A stretch of 64,000 bases of DNA, taken from Lysobacteraceae bacterium SCN 69-320 (GTDB taxonomy: Bacteria; Pseudomonadota; Gammaproteobacteria; Xanthomonadales; Rhodanobacteraceae). The stretch lies in the NCBI GenBank assembly GCA_001725155.1, contig MEFP01000009.1, positions 100,294 to 164,293 on the forward strand, in the 5' to 3' direction. Under the pieces are notes generated by a model, which made no database searches, was not told the origin of the DNA, and saw only the letters and a list, made by a program, of their open reading frames with translations. Shown here in pieces: positions 30,751 to 40,200 of the stretch (positions are counted from its first letter, which is position 1; each line of letters starts with the position of its first letter). The position numbers and the translations under genes were made by a program.

Positions 30751-32196
30751 ATGGGTATGAAAGTCGCCATCATCGGCGGCGGCGCCGCCGCTGCGTTCGT
30801 CATCACCGAGCTGCTGGAACACGGCGTCGGCATGCCGGCCGAGCTGCACTGGTATTCGGGCCGGCGCGGCGGCAGCCGCGGCGTGGCCTATGCGACGCCG
30901 GTGGACGAGCACCTGCTCAACGTGCGTGCCACGGCCATGGGCCTTAACTCGCCGGAGCCGACCGAATTCCTCGATTTCGCGCGCCAGCAGCTGCCTGACG
31001 CGCGCGGCGGCGATTTCCTGCCGCGACGGCTGTATGGCGACTACCTCGAAGCGCGCGTCTCGCGCGCGTTCGAAGGCGCAAGCTTCCGCGGCATACGCGC
31101 CTCGCGCCTGCGCAGCGAGATCGAACACATCGCGCCGGCGCCCGAGGGCGGCTACGTGCTGACCGATGCCGGCGGCTATCCGAGCCATGCCGACATCGTC
31201 GTCGTCGCGACCGGTGCCCTGCCCGCGCGCGCGCTGCCGCAGGTCGATGCGGCCGTGATCGACGCGGGCCGCTACGTGCTCGATCCCTGGCAGTGGCTGT
31301 CGGCCAATACCTTGCCGTTCGACCGGTTGCGCAAGGTGCTCGTCGTCGGCTCGGGCCTGTCGGCCGTGGACCTCGCGCTCAGCGTGACCGAGCGCTGGCC
31401 GCAGGTACACGTGACCCTGCTGTCGCGCCGCGGCCGCCTGCCGGCGGCGCATTCGCGCGATGCGCAGCTGCCGGCCGAGGGTCTGGCCGAGCTCGTCGAA
31501 GACCTGCGCGAACGTCCCGACCTGCGCCGCTGGACGCGCCTGGTCCGCGCCGCCTGCGACGAGGCCGACGACTGGCGCAGCGTCGTCGACAGCCTGCGCC
31601 ATGCCACGCCGCAGCTGTGGCAGGCGCTGCCCGAGGATGACCGGCGCCGCTTCCTGCGCCATCTGCGCGGCATCTGGGAAATCGGCCGCCACCGCATGCC
31701 GCCGCAGGTCGCGCGCCGCGTGCTGGAGCTGCAGGCCGACCGCCGGCTGGAGACCCGCGCCGGCCGCGTACAGGCGGTGCGCGCCGGCCGCCACAACCGG
31801 CCGGTGCTGAGCTGGACCGCAGGGCCGCAGCACGAACTGACCCAGGTCGCCAGCTACGACCTCGTGCTGCAGGCCATCGGCCTGGACACCGACGCGCGCG
31901 CGACCTCGCATGCGCTCGTGCGCTCGCTGGTCGATCGCCGTCTGGCCCGGGCCGACGCGCAGGGCCTGGGCCTGCAGGTCGACGCCGGTGGCCGGCTCGC
32001 GCCGGACCAGCGCCTGTGGACCATCGGCGCACTGTGCCGGGGTCGCGACTGGGAATCCACGGCGATTCCGGAAATCCGCCAGCAGGCGCGCGCGATCGCG
32101 GTGCAACTGTTCCGCGAACTGGCCGGCGACGCCGCGCGCGAACAGCAGCGCGCCGGCGAACGTCGCACGGCCGACGCGGCGGATCTGCACGGCTGA
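30751..32196 (+). CDS. FAD/NAD(P)-binding oxidoreductase-like protein
   Basis: A 481-residue flavoprotein. The N-terminal dinucleotide motif is IIGGGAAAAFVITELLE. A second nucleotide-binding fold appears at VLVVGSGLSAVDLALSV. GVAYATPVDEHLLNVRATAM is typical of the FAD-NAD(P)-binding family related to Orf of the HdfR/hydroxyacyl type and to SidA/IucD-like monooxygenases. The C-terminus is charged and low complexity. A strong GAGGGAGAG ribosome site supports the start at 30751. Substrate and partner are unknown. Confidence 0.82.
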   Translation: MGMKVAIIGGGAAAAFVITELLEHGVGMPAELHWYSGRRGGSRGVAYATPVDEHLLNVRATAMGLNSPEPTEFLDFARQQLPDARGGDFLPRRLYGDYLEARVSRAFEGASFRGIRASRLRSEIEHIAPAPEGGYVLTDAGGYPSHADIVVVATGALPARALPQVDAAVIDAGRYVLDPWQWLSANTLPFDRLRKVLVVGSGLSAVDLALSVTERWPQVHVTLLSRRGRLPAAHSRDAQLPAEGLAELVEDLRERPDLRRWTRLVRAACDEADDWRSVVDSLRHATPQLWQALPEDDRRRFLRHLRGIWEIGRHRMPPQVARRVLELQADRRLETRAGRVQAVRAGRHNRPVLSWTAGPQHELTQVASYDLVLQAIGLDTDARATSHALVRSLVDRRLARADAQGLGLQVDAGGRLAPDQRLWTIGALCRGRDWESTAIPEIRQQARAIAVQLFRELAGDAAREQQRAGERRTADAADLHG

Positions 32197-32412
32197 CGCC
32201 GTAGCCGGACCTGGGATCGGGAGAGTCACCCACGGCAACGGCCGCCGTATCGCATGCCTGTCGGCGATTTCGGCGCGGGGCCGCCCCCGCGCGACGATCA
32301 CGACATCGGCGACGTCGCTTACCCGGATTTCCGTGCTCCGCCATGCAACCAAGCGCAATGCCGCGCTCGCCCGGCGTGAAACCCCAGCGCCGGGCAAGCA
32401 CGCCGGACCGCC

Positions 32413-33426
32413 TCACTCGCTGACCATCTCCTTGAGCGCGCGCTCACGTTCCGCCGTGAAATGCGCGCGCCAGGCATCGGCGCCGACCTTCGGGTACTTC
32501 TGCGCGCCGAACGCGACCCAGGCGTCGCGGTACCTGATCCAGGCGCGCTCGGCCACGCGTATGCCGTCGCTCGTGACCGTGCCGGCAAGGCCTTCGGCGC
32601 TCTGCTGCTTGACGTGCTGCATGGCCGCCGCATAACTCGCATTCAGAGCCTTGTCCGCCGCGGCGAATGCCGCCGCATCGCCGCTCGGCAGCTTGCCGTG
32701 TTCGAACGCGTCCAGCGCCGCGGCGAAGCCGTTCTCCAGATCCTCGCGCGCACCGACCGCCATCGCGCCGCGTGCGGTACCGCTCATGTCGACTTCGCCC
32801 TCGACGACCGCATCGAAATACGCATCGGCCGCGACGCGCAGCCGGGTCAGCGCGGCGCGATCGGCCGCACTCCATTGGCCGGTCAGCGCCGCCACGCGGC
32901 GATCGCGTTCGACCTTGGCGGCGCTCGCGCCGCGATCGGCGCAGAAGCCCATCATGTAGCCGCTCGTGATGTCGTCGCAGAGATCCAGCCGGTCGGCCTT
33001 GGCGCCGGCTTTGGCGATCGCATCCAGATGTTCGAGGCGGCCGTCGAGTTCGGCCGGCGCCCCTGCGGTTTCGCAGGCGAATTTGCGCGCGAGCCCGATA
33101 TTGCGCGCGACGCCCTCGCCGTTGGCATAGATCATCATCAGCACGCCCGAACCGCCGAACACGAGCTCATTGCCCTTGTCGCGCTCGACATAGGCGCAGA
33201 GCCGGGCCTGCACGTAGTCGGGCTTGCCGCCGTCGGCGTAATACAGCGATTCCGAATCGCAGTCCTTCAGCCGTTCGCGAGCGGCCGCGTCGGGCTGATC
33301 GGCCGCCGGCACGGCGAGCTTGGCCGGCGCGGCACAGGCCGGGTTGTCGCCGAATTCCTGCGCGGCCGCGGTGGCCGATCCCACGACCAGCAGTGCCGCG
33401 AGCATCGTGCGCCTGCCTTGCTTCAT
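32413..33426 (-). CDS. Exported LprI-like domain protein
   Basis: A 337-residue periplasmic protein with a signal peptide (MKQGRRTMLAALLVVGSATA, then AAQEF). The C-terminal third (ALNASYAAAMQHVKQQSAEG, ERAWIRYRDAWVAFGA) matches the lysozyme inhibitor LprI-like N domain (PF07007). The N-terminal part has paired cysteines (NPACAAP, KDCDSE, LCAYVE, FACETA) suggesting disulfides. A role in binding lysozyme-type enzymes is only an inference from the family name. The start at 33426 has GGAGT upstream. Confidence 0.78.
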   Translation of the reverse strand: MKQGRRTMLAALLVVGSATAAAQEFGDNPACAAPAKLAVPAADQPDAAARERLKDCDSESLYYADGGKPDYVQARLCAYVERDKGNELVFGGSGVLMMIYANGEGVARNIGLARKFACETAGAPAELDGRLEHLDAIAKAGAKADRLDLCDDITSGYMMGFCADRGASAAKVERDRRVAALTGQWSAADRAALTRLRVAADAYFDAVVEGEVDMSGTARGAMAVGAREDLENGFAAALDAFEHGKLPSGDAAAFAAADKALNASYAAAMQHVKQQSAEGLAGTVTSDGIRVAERAWIRYRDAWVAFGAQKYPKVGADAWRAHFTAERERALKEMVSE

Positions 33427-33533
33427 CGTCCGACTCCATGTCCGGGAAAGGCGCAGTGTACGCGGCGGCACGACGCTCGCGCAGGCCGCCGGACACGGCG
33501 GATCCGCAGGCGCACCGGCGCCGCGGACTCGGC

Positions 33534-33539
33534 TATGCT
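33534..33539 (+). promoter_or_regulatory. Candidate -10 element for the amidohydrolase gene
   Basis: GGCTATGCTCGG contains TATGCT (4 of 6 to TATAAT), 30 bases before the ATG at 33569. No clear -35 is visible. The same CTATGCTCG sequence occurs at 36620 before the giant-gene operon. Confidence 0.3.
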
Positions 33540-33568
33540 CGGCCTTTCGCCCCGCCACTGCCGATCCC

Positions 33569-34912
33569 ATGCGCCATCTGCTGCGTGTCTCGCTGTTCGC
33601 CGTCTGCGTCGCGCTGGCCACCTCCGTTCCGGCGGCCGAGCGCAACGACGGCGCCTGGCTCATCGTGCAGGCCGGTCATCTGCTCGACCGCCCGGGCCAG
33701 CCGCCGCGCGGCGCGGCGACCGTGCTGATCCGCGACGGCCGCATCGCCGACGTACGCGACGGCCATCTCGGTGCAGCCGCATTCACCGGCGCGCCGGCCG
33801 ACACGCGCGTCATTGATCTGCGCGACCGCTACGTGCTGCCGGGCCTGATCGACAGCCATGTGCATCTGACCTCGGACAAGGCCGGCAGCGAAGCCCAGCT
33901 CGAATCGGTCACGCGCAGCACGGCGTATTTCGCCTACGAGGCCGGCGTCAACGCGCGCAAGACCCTGCTGGCCGGCTTCACGACCGTGCGCAATCTCGGC
34001 GACCGCAACGGCGTGACCCTCGCGCTGCGCGACGCGATCGCCGCCGGCAAGCTGCCGGGGCCGCGCATCCTCGATGCGGGCTCGGCCATCTCCACGAGCG
34101 CCGGCCACATGGATCCGACCCTGGGCTTCCGCGACGAACTGCACGACGCGCTCGGGGCCGAACAGACCACCTGCGACGGCGCCGACGACTGCCGCCGCGC
34201 CGTGCGCCGGCAGATCGCGCGCGGCGTGGACGTGATCAAGATGGCGACGACCGGCGGCGTGAACAGCCGCATCGGCGCCGGCCTCGGCCAGCAGATGTTC
34301 GAGGACGAGGCGCGCGCCATCGTCGAGACCGCGCACCTGTACGGCCGCCGGGTCGCCGTACACGCGCATGGCGCCGACGGCATCGCACTGGCGCTGCGCG
34401 CCGGCGCCGACTCCATCGAGCACGGCACCCTGCTCGATGCCGACACCCTGGCGCTGTGGCGCAAGAGCCGCGCCTGGTTCGTGCCGACCTTGTCGACGGT
34501 CAACGGCTACAAGGAACGCCTCGCCGCGAATCCGGACGCCTATCGCGGCGACGTGCGCGCGAAGATCGAATGGCGCATCGGCGTGACCGGCAAGGCGCTG
34601 CGCCAGGCCGTCGCCGGCGGCGTGCGCATCGCCTTCGGCACCGACGCCGGCGTCAGCCTGCACGGGCGCAACGCCGACGAATTCGAACTGCTCGTCGAAT
34701 ACGGCCTGACGCCGGCCCAGGCCGTGCGCGCCGCCACCGTCGATGCGGCCGAACTGCTGGGTCTGCAGGCCGAGATCGGCAGCCTCGAAGCCGGCAAGCG
34801 CGCCGACCTCGTTGCGGTTACCGGTGATCCACTGGCCGATGTGCGCGTGCTCAAGGACGTGGCCTGGGTCATCAAGGACGGCCGTGTCGAGAAATCGCCG
34901 CCGGCACCGTAG
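33569..34912 (+). CDS. Exported metal-dependent amidohydrolase
   Basis: A 447-residue member of the amidohydrolase superfamily related to imidazolonepropionase and Xaa-Pro dipeptidase-like enzymes. The signal peptide is MRHLLRVSLFAVCVALATS, cleaved near PAAER. Metal ligands and active-site residues are visible: DSHVHLT, the possible carboxylated lysine in VIKMATTGG, VAVHAHG, IEHGTL and the GTDAGV aspartate. The C-terminal GKRADLVAVTGDPLADV is typical. Substrate is unknown; periplasmic dipeptide hydrolysis is a reasonable inference. It is divergent from the LprI-like gene. Confidence 0.88.
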   Translation: MRHLLRVSLFAVCVALATSVPAAERNDGAWLIVQAGHLLDRPGQPPRGAATVLIRDGRIADVRDGHLGAAAFTGAPADTRVIDLRDRYVLPGLIDSHVHLTSDKAGSEAQLESVTRSTAYFAYEAGVNARKTLLAGFTTVRNLGDRNGVTLALRDAIAAGKLPGPRILDAGSAISTSAGHMDPTLGFRDELHDALGAEQTTCDGADDCRRAVRRQIARGVDVIKMATTGGVNSRIGAGLGQQMFEDEARAIVETAHLYGRRVAVHAHGADGIALALRAGADSIEHGTLLDADTLALWRKSRAWFVPTLSTVNGYKERLAANPDAYRGDVRAKIEWRIGVTGKALRQAVAGGVRIAFGTDAGVSLHGRNADEFELLVEYGLTPAQAVRAATVDAAELLGLQAEIGSLEAGKRADLVAVTGDPLADVRVLKDVAWVIKDGRVEKSPPAP

Positions 34913-35260
34913 ATACGGCACCGGCGTGCGTCCGGCCGCCGGCGTGAATCCCGGCGATTAATAAATTTTTGCAAATTTGAAGATGCTGTCGAGGCGGCGT
35001 CGTGCGCGGCCGCCTGCATGCCTTCCTGCAACGGCCCGCCGGGTGGCGCGCAGCCGGCGAAGATACTCGAAACCGTGCCGACGACGCGGTTGCGGTGCAG
35101 CAAGTCCGCGCAGCGCCGTACAGGTGGCGGCCGGATCGCAAATATTGCGCAGAAACCGCTTAAATCTTGCGGTACTCATGCAGTAAAGTGTCGCCGCCGA
35201 CACTGGCCGCCCGCCGATGACCGCGCGGGCGAAACACTCTGTCACCGAGAACCAAAGCCC
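34913..35260. other. AT-rich upstream region of the HU-like gene
   Basis: This 348-base gap contains an AT-rich patch at 34959-34981 (TTAATAAATTTTTGCAAATTT) and a second near 35145-35167. A weak promoter is possible: TTAAAT at 35160, 18 bases, TAAAGT at 35184. A perfect 7-base palindrome AGTGTCG/CGACACT at 35187-35204 overlaps its predicted start point. No coding gene is seen. Confidence 0.45.
35187..35204. promoter_or_regulatory. Operator-like palindrome in the HU-like gene leader
   Basis: AGTGTCG-CCGC-CGACACT is a perfect inverted repeat placed over the predicted transcription start, 57 bases before the start codon. It may be a regulator binding site or a hairpin. Confidence 0.4.
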
Positions 35261-35632
35261 ATGGCCAAGAAAGCAGCAACCAGCAAGACCAAGAGCGCCA
35301 AGCCCGCCGCCGCGCCGAAACCGATCAAGGACTCGTTCACCAAGTCCGAACTCGCCCGTCATCTCGCCGAACAGGCCGGCGTCGAGCCCAAGGCCGCCAA
35401 GGCCGTGCTCGCCGCGCTCGAAGCGACGGTGCTCGGCTCCATCCACAAGAAGGGCGCTGGCGTGTTCACCCTGCCGGGTCTGCTGAAGGTGACCGCGCAG
35501 GCCGTGCCGGCGAAGAAGAAGCGTTTCGGCAAGGACCCGTTCAGCGGCGAAGAGCGCTGGTTCCCGGCCAAGCCCGCGACCGTGCGCATCAAGGCGCGCG
35601 CGCTCAAGAAGCTCAAGGACGCTGCGCTCTGA
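35261..35632 (+). CDS. HU family DNA-binding protein with Lys/Ala-rich N-terminal extension
   Basis: A 123-residue nucleoid-type protein. A basic 23-residue extension (AATSKTKSAKPAAAPK) precedes the HU fold: FTKSELARHLAEQAGVEPKA, GVFTLPGLLKVTAQAVPAKK and the DNA-contacting arm region GKDPFSGEERWFPAKPA. The end ARALKKLKDAAL is typical. Members of this variant form are longer than HU-alpha or HU-beta. It has its own upstream region and terminator, so it is likely monocistronic. Confidence 0.9.
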   Translation: MAKKAATSKTKSAKPAAAPKPIKDSFTKSELARHLAEQAGVEPKAAKAVLAALEATVLGSIHKKGAGVFTLPGLLKVTAQAVPAKKKRFGKDPFSGEERWFPAKPATVRIKARALKKLKDAAL

Positions 35633-35674
35633 GTTTCTGCCGCGGCAGCTTCGTCTGCCGACCTGCTCCACCGC

Positions 35675-35697
35675 AACCGGGCGCCTGTCGCCCGGTT
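35675..35697 (+). terminator. Intrinsic terminator after the HU-like gene
   Basis: Perfect 9-base arms AACCGGGCG and CGCCCGGTT around CCTGT, followed by GTCGTTTGTG. It lies 43 bases after the stop. Confidence 0.75.
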
Positions 35698-35828
35698 GTC
35701 GTTTGTGTGATCTGAAAATCGGCCGGCCCGCTGCGCATCGCCGCGCCGGCTTCGCGACAGGCATCCGGAATCACGCGACATCCGGCCGGGCGGCAACGCC
35801 GCCGGCCGGCTCGCTCGCGCCAAGGCGG

Positions 35829-36194
35829 CTAGCCGCGCAGCAGGAAGTACGGCAGCGAGCACAGCGCAATCAGCGCCGCGATCACGATCAGCGCCGCGAT
35901 CACGCGCACGGGTTCGCGCCGCAACAACTGGCCGAAGCTGACCGCCCGGCCCTCGGCGCGGGCCTGGGCCAGCGCCGCACGCGCCGCATCGCGACGCTGT
36001 GCCTGATACTGCGCCAGCAAGGCCAAGGCCTCTTCGGCGCGCGCCTCGTCGATCAGCCAGAGCGCGCCGGCGGAAATGCCGAAGCGGCTGGCCGGCGATT
36101 CATGAAATTCGAGGGAATGCGCCTGCAGCAGCTGGCGGACTTCCTCGGCCTCGTCATCAGGAACGTGACGCAGGTTCAGCAGCAAGATGGACAT
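35829..36194 (-). CDS. DUF6164 family protein
   Basis: A 121-residue protein conserved in gammaproteobacteria. The signature is MSILLLNLRHVPDDEAEEVR and FHESPASRFGISAGALWLID. A predicted membrane helix closes the C-terminus (VIAALIVIAALIALCSLPYF). Function is unknown. The ATG at 36194 is the family start; upstream codons have no similarity. Confidence 0.85.
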   Translation of the reverse strand: MSILLLNLRHVPDDEAEEVRQLLQAHSLEFHESPASRFGISAGALWLIDEARAEEALALLAQYQAQRRDAARAALAQARAEGRAVSFGQLLRREPVRVIAALIVIAALIALCSLPYFLLRG

Positions 36195-36653
36195 GGTCCG
36201 AGCATAGCCGAGCGCGCCGGTCGGCCGCTGCACCGGCGATGTCACCGCCGGGAGAAGCGGCGCCCGCAGCGCGGCCCCGTTGCCGCCACCCGCGCGCTGC
36301 CGAACGGCCGCATCGGCGTCGCCCCCGCAGACTCCGACGGGCCGCACGTCGTACCGGATCGACACGAGACCGCCAAGCCTCGCCGGGCGGCGCCGGCCTC
36401 GCGGCGCCAGCCCTGGACGGATCGCCGCCGCTACGCACCGACTGCCCGAGCCAGGCGCGGAGCGACACCCGGACCTGCGGGACAAACCCAAATTTCCAGA
36501 ACGGCTTAAGCGCCCAAGTTGAAGGAAGATCGAACGTACGCCGCAGCACGGATGCGGCAGTCACGCGATTTTCCGCATCGGCGTCGTCACAGACATTTCA
36601 CGAAATACACAAGGCCGGGCTATGCTCGCCCCCGGGGAATCCTGAGTCAGTCG

Positions 36654-36681
36654 CTGCGCCGCCGCCCTGAATGCGGCGCAG
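36654..36681 (+). promoter_or_regulatory. Leader stem-loop 1 of the giant-gene operon
   Basis: CTGCGCCGC (36654-36662) pairs perfectly with GCGGCGCAG (36673-36681) around a 10-base loop. No U-tract follows, so termination alone is unlikely. Confidence 0.5.
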
Positions 36682-36781
36682 ACGCCATGGACTCGGCGCC
36701 TGCACGACGCCCCGCCGCTTCTCCCTGAACAGCGGCGCCGCCGTCTGCAGCGATCACGTCACGGCCGCCTGCGCGTCCGTT

Positions 36782-36820
36782 TCGAAACCCGGCAGCCCTG
36801 GCTGCTCGCACCGGTTTCGA
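36782..36820 (+). promoter_or_regulatory. Leader stem-loop 2, nested, close to the operon's first start codon
   Basis: An outer stem TCGAAACC(C)GG with CCGGTTTCGA (10 pairs, one bulged C) encloses an inner stem CAGCC-CT-GGCTG. It ends 33 bases before the GTG at 36854. A protein or small-RNA target is possible. Confidence 0.5.
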
Positions 36821-36853
36821 GACAGGCACGACCGGCCCGAACGGAACGGCATT

Positions 36854-37219
36854 GTGAAATACATTGCAAGGTTGTTTTTTATATCGACCGTACTGACCGC
36901 CGGCACGTGCGCAGCGGAGCCGTACGTCGTCGCCGCGCTGGCCGCCGATGCCCAGGCCGTCGTGCTGTCCACGGCCGACGGCCGCCTGCTGCGCTATCGC
37001 AGCGGCGAGCCACTGGCCGACGCGCCCTGGCGCGTCGCCGAAGTGCGCGGCGACGAAGTCGTATTCGCACGGCCGCTGCCGGGCCGCAATGGCGCGCTCA
37101 ACGTCGGCGTGCGCGCCGGCGCCACGGTGGATTTCGCCGCGCTGGACCGGCGTCATGCCGCGCCGCCGGCGCCGCCGCAGCAGAAAGACTTCCGCCTGAT
37201 ACCACTGCCCCGGCGCTGA
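36854..37219 (+). CDS. Small exported protein, first gene of the giant-protein operon
   Basis: A 121-residue protein not recognised as a named family. It has a signal peptide (KYIARLFFISTVLTAGTCA, cleaved near AAEP). The mature part (VVLSTADGRLLRYRSGEPL, WRVAEVRGDEVVF) vaguely resembles the small beta-domain of PilP or GspC HR regions. The tail is Pro/Ala-rich and basic. The GTG at 36854 is chosen because it begins the signal peptide. It ends 28 bases before the giant gene start at 37248, so the two are probably co-transcribed. Confidence 0.65.
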   Translation: MKYIARLFFISTVLTAGTCAAEPYVVAALAADAQAVVLSTADGRLLRYRSGEPLADAPWRVAEVRGDEVVFARPLPGRNGALNVGVRAGATVDFAALDRRHAAPPAPPQQKDFRLIPLPRR

Positions 37220-37247
37220 GCGCGCCGCAGTTGCAAGGATGCGTACC

Positions 37248-40200
37248 ATGCCGACCTGCCGCTCCCGCCTGCCGCTGCGCTGCGCCGCTGCCGTGCTGGC
37301 CCTGCTCTGCGCCGCCGCGACGGCCGCCGACGACTGCGTCCACACGCCCGATCCGGCCGCCGCGTTCAGCAAGGCGGCGACGACCGCGGCCGGCAGCGCC
37401 GTCGACATCGGCAACATCACGCTGATCGAGCTCGACGGCGACTACAGCCGCGGCAACGACGCGCCGCGCATGGCCGTCGCGCGGCGCTTCTTCGAGACGC
37501 ATCCGGACCATTACGACTTCCTCGTCGTGTTCACGACGTTCGACTTCCCGGCCGGCGACGCAACCGCCTTCTACAACCGGCTGCGCAACGACACCCAGGG
37601 CATCGGCCTCGCGCCGCTGGATCTGGGCCAGCAGTTCGGCAGTGCGGCACGGCTGCAGGGCTATATCGACATGATGGCGATGAGCAGCTATACGCTCATC
37701 GCCGGCGAACCGAGCAGCCTCGGCGCGCTGCGCACCTTCGCCCACGAAGTCCTGCACCGCTGGGGCGCGTCGCTGAACTACCGCAGCGACGACGGCGCGA
37801 CGAGCCGCGCGCTGATCGGCAAGGACGACGCGCACTGGAGCTATTTCCTCGACAGCGACGCCTCGGTGATGTACGGCGCCGACTGGCGCCGGCGCGACGA
37901 CGGCCGCTACGAGAGCGTCGCGGTCCGCCAGCGCTACAGCGCGCTGGATCTGTACATGGCCGGCTTCGCCGCCGCGGGCGAAGTGCCGCCGCTGACCCTG
38001 ATCCGCGGCGGCGACGGCGCCGCCACCGACCTGCCGCGCCTCGGTGCGATCAGCGGCGGCAGCGCCGAGACCGTGCGCATCGAGCAGATCATCGCCGCCG
38101 AAGGGCCGCGCATTCCCGATGCGGCGCATTCGCCCAAGGATTTCCGCGCCGCGCTGATCCTGCTGCGGCGTCCCGGCGAGAACGTGCCGGCGCAGACCCT
38201 GGCGACGCTGGAGAACACCCGCACGCGTCTGCAGCAGCACTTCAGCCAGATCACCGACGGCCGCGCGTCGATGCGCGTGTTCAACGAGCCGCTGCAGACC
38301 TCGGTACCGCAGCTGCCCACCCTGCTGCTCGGCAGCGATGCGGCCGCCACACCGCCCGGCGTGGCCGCGGCGACGGCCTGGATCAAGCAACGCCAGCTGC
38401 CCGACGGCCACTGGCAGGACCGCGCCGCGACCGCGCTGCGCGATACGGCGGCCGCCCTGCAGCTGCTGCAGCAGGTCGAGCCGGACTGCCCCGGCCTGGC
38501 GACGGCCCGCACCTGGGTCGCCGCGCAGAATCCGGCCTCGCACGACGCACGCAGCTGGAAACTGCTGGCCGATCCGCAGGCCGGCGCCGACAGCCTGCTC
38601 GCGGCGCAGTCGGCCGACGGCGGCTGGGGAATCGCCGCGGGTTTCGAGGACGCGAACCTGGACACGGCCGGCGTGGCCGAAGCGCTGGCCGGGCGCGACG
38701 CGAACGCCGACGGCGTGCGTCGCGCGCTGATCCGTCTGGGCAGCCGCCAGAACGGCGACGGCAGCTTCGCCGTCGGCGCGAGCGGCCGCGGCCGCCTGCT
38801 GCCGACCCTGCGCGCGGCGCGGCTGTTCGCCGCCTCCGCGCAGCCGGAACATCAGCTCGTCGGCGACGCCGCGACGCAATGGATCGCCGCGCGCCAGCGC
38901 GCCGACGGCGCCTTCGCCGACGCCGGCACCGGCGGCAGCGAAAGCGCGCTGGCCGACACGATCGAACTCTACCGGCTCGTCGGCCGCCTGCCGCTGCCGG
39001 CCATCGCCGCCGGCAGCGCACGCGACTACGTGATCGGTGCGCAACGCAGCGCCGGCGACTGGCAGGGCAGCATCTATCTGACTGCAACCGCCGCGCTGGC
39101 CCAGTTGCTCGACGACAAGGCCAATCTCGCGCTGCAGGGCAGCGTCGAAATCCGTCCGACGCCGGTCGTCGACGGCGACGTGGTGCAGCTGCGCGCGCGC
39201 GTCGTCAACAGCGGCAGTCGCGCCGCCGCCGCGAGCGTCGCGCGCTGGTACGACGGCGATCCCGAGCAGGGCGGCCTGCGCATCGGCAACGACCAGATCC
39301 TGCCCGAACTGGCCGCCGGCGCCGGCGCCACCTTGCAGCAGTTCTGGGACAGCAGCGGCCGCAGCGGCACGCAGACCCTGTGGCTGCAACTCGACGCCGA
39401 CGACGGCGTGGTCGAGCACAACGAAAGCGACAACCGCGTTGCGATGGCGGTCGTCGTCGGCCCTGCGCCGACCCAGGCCGACATCGCGCTGGAGGCGAGC
39501 CGCTTCACGCTCGATCCGGCCGCGATCGCGCAGCTGCCGACGACCGTCACGCTTAGCGGCGAAGTGCGCAACCTCGGCGCGGCCCCGGTGCCGGCGCTGC
39601 AGCTCGTGCTCTACGCCGACGGCGCGCCGGCGCAGCGTCTGGCGCAGACCAGTGTGGCCGTACCCGCGCGCGGCGCCGCGCCGCTGCAGCTGAGCTTCGT
39701 CGCAACGGCGGCGCAAACCCTGCATCTGCGCCTCGTCGCCGATCCCGACAACCTCGTGGCCGAAGCGCGCGAGAACAACAACGAGGCGCAGTGGCTGCTG
39801 CCGTTCGGCCCCAGCGTCGATCTGGAGGTCCGCGCCGCGGACCTGAGCCTGCTCGACGGCACGCCGACGCAGGGCCGCGATGCCGGATTCCGCGTGCAGC
39901 TGCGCAATCGCGGCACCGTCGCCGTCGCGGCTGCGCCGTTGCGCATCCGCGTGCAGCAGAATGCGGTCGACGACGTGCTGTTCGACGGCCGCGTCGCGAT
40001 CGACGCCGGCCAGACCGTGGAGCGGCGCGTCTACTGGCGCGCGCGGGAACCCGGTGCGGCGACCTTGCAGGTGAGTCTGGACGCGGCCGGCGAAGTCGCC
40101 GAACTCGACGAGAGCAACAACAGCGCGAGCCTGCCGTTCACGGTGGCGGCCGGCGGCGGCAGCGATCTGGCCGTCGTCGCCGACAGCCTGCAGTTCACGC

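Larger units (their letters stand above)
36195..36853. other. Long leader and intergenic region before the giant-gene operon
   Basis: No credible gene is seen in these 659 bases. The 3' half contains a candidate -10 (TATGCT, 36621-36626) and two stem-loops at 36654-36681 and 36782-36820. If transcription starts near 36633 the leader of the downstream operon would be about 220 bases and include both structures. Confidence 0.55.
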
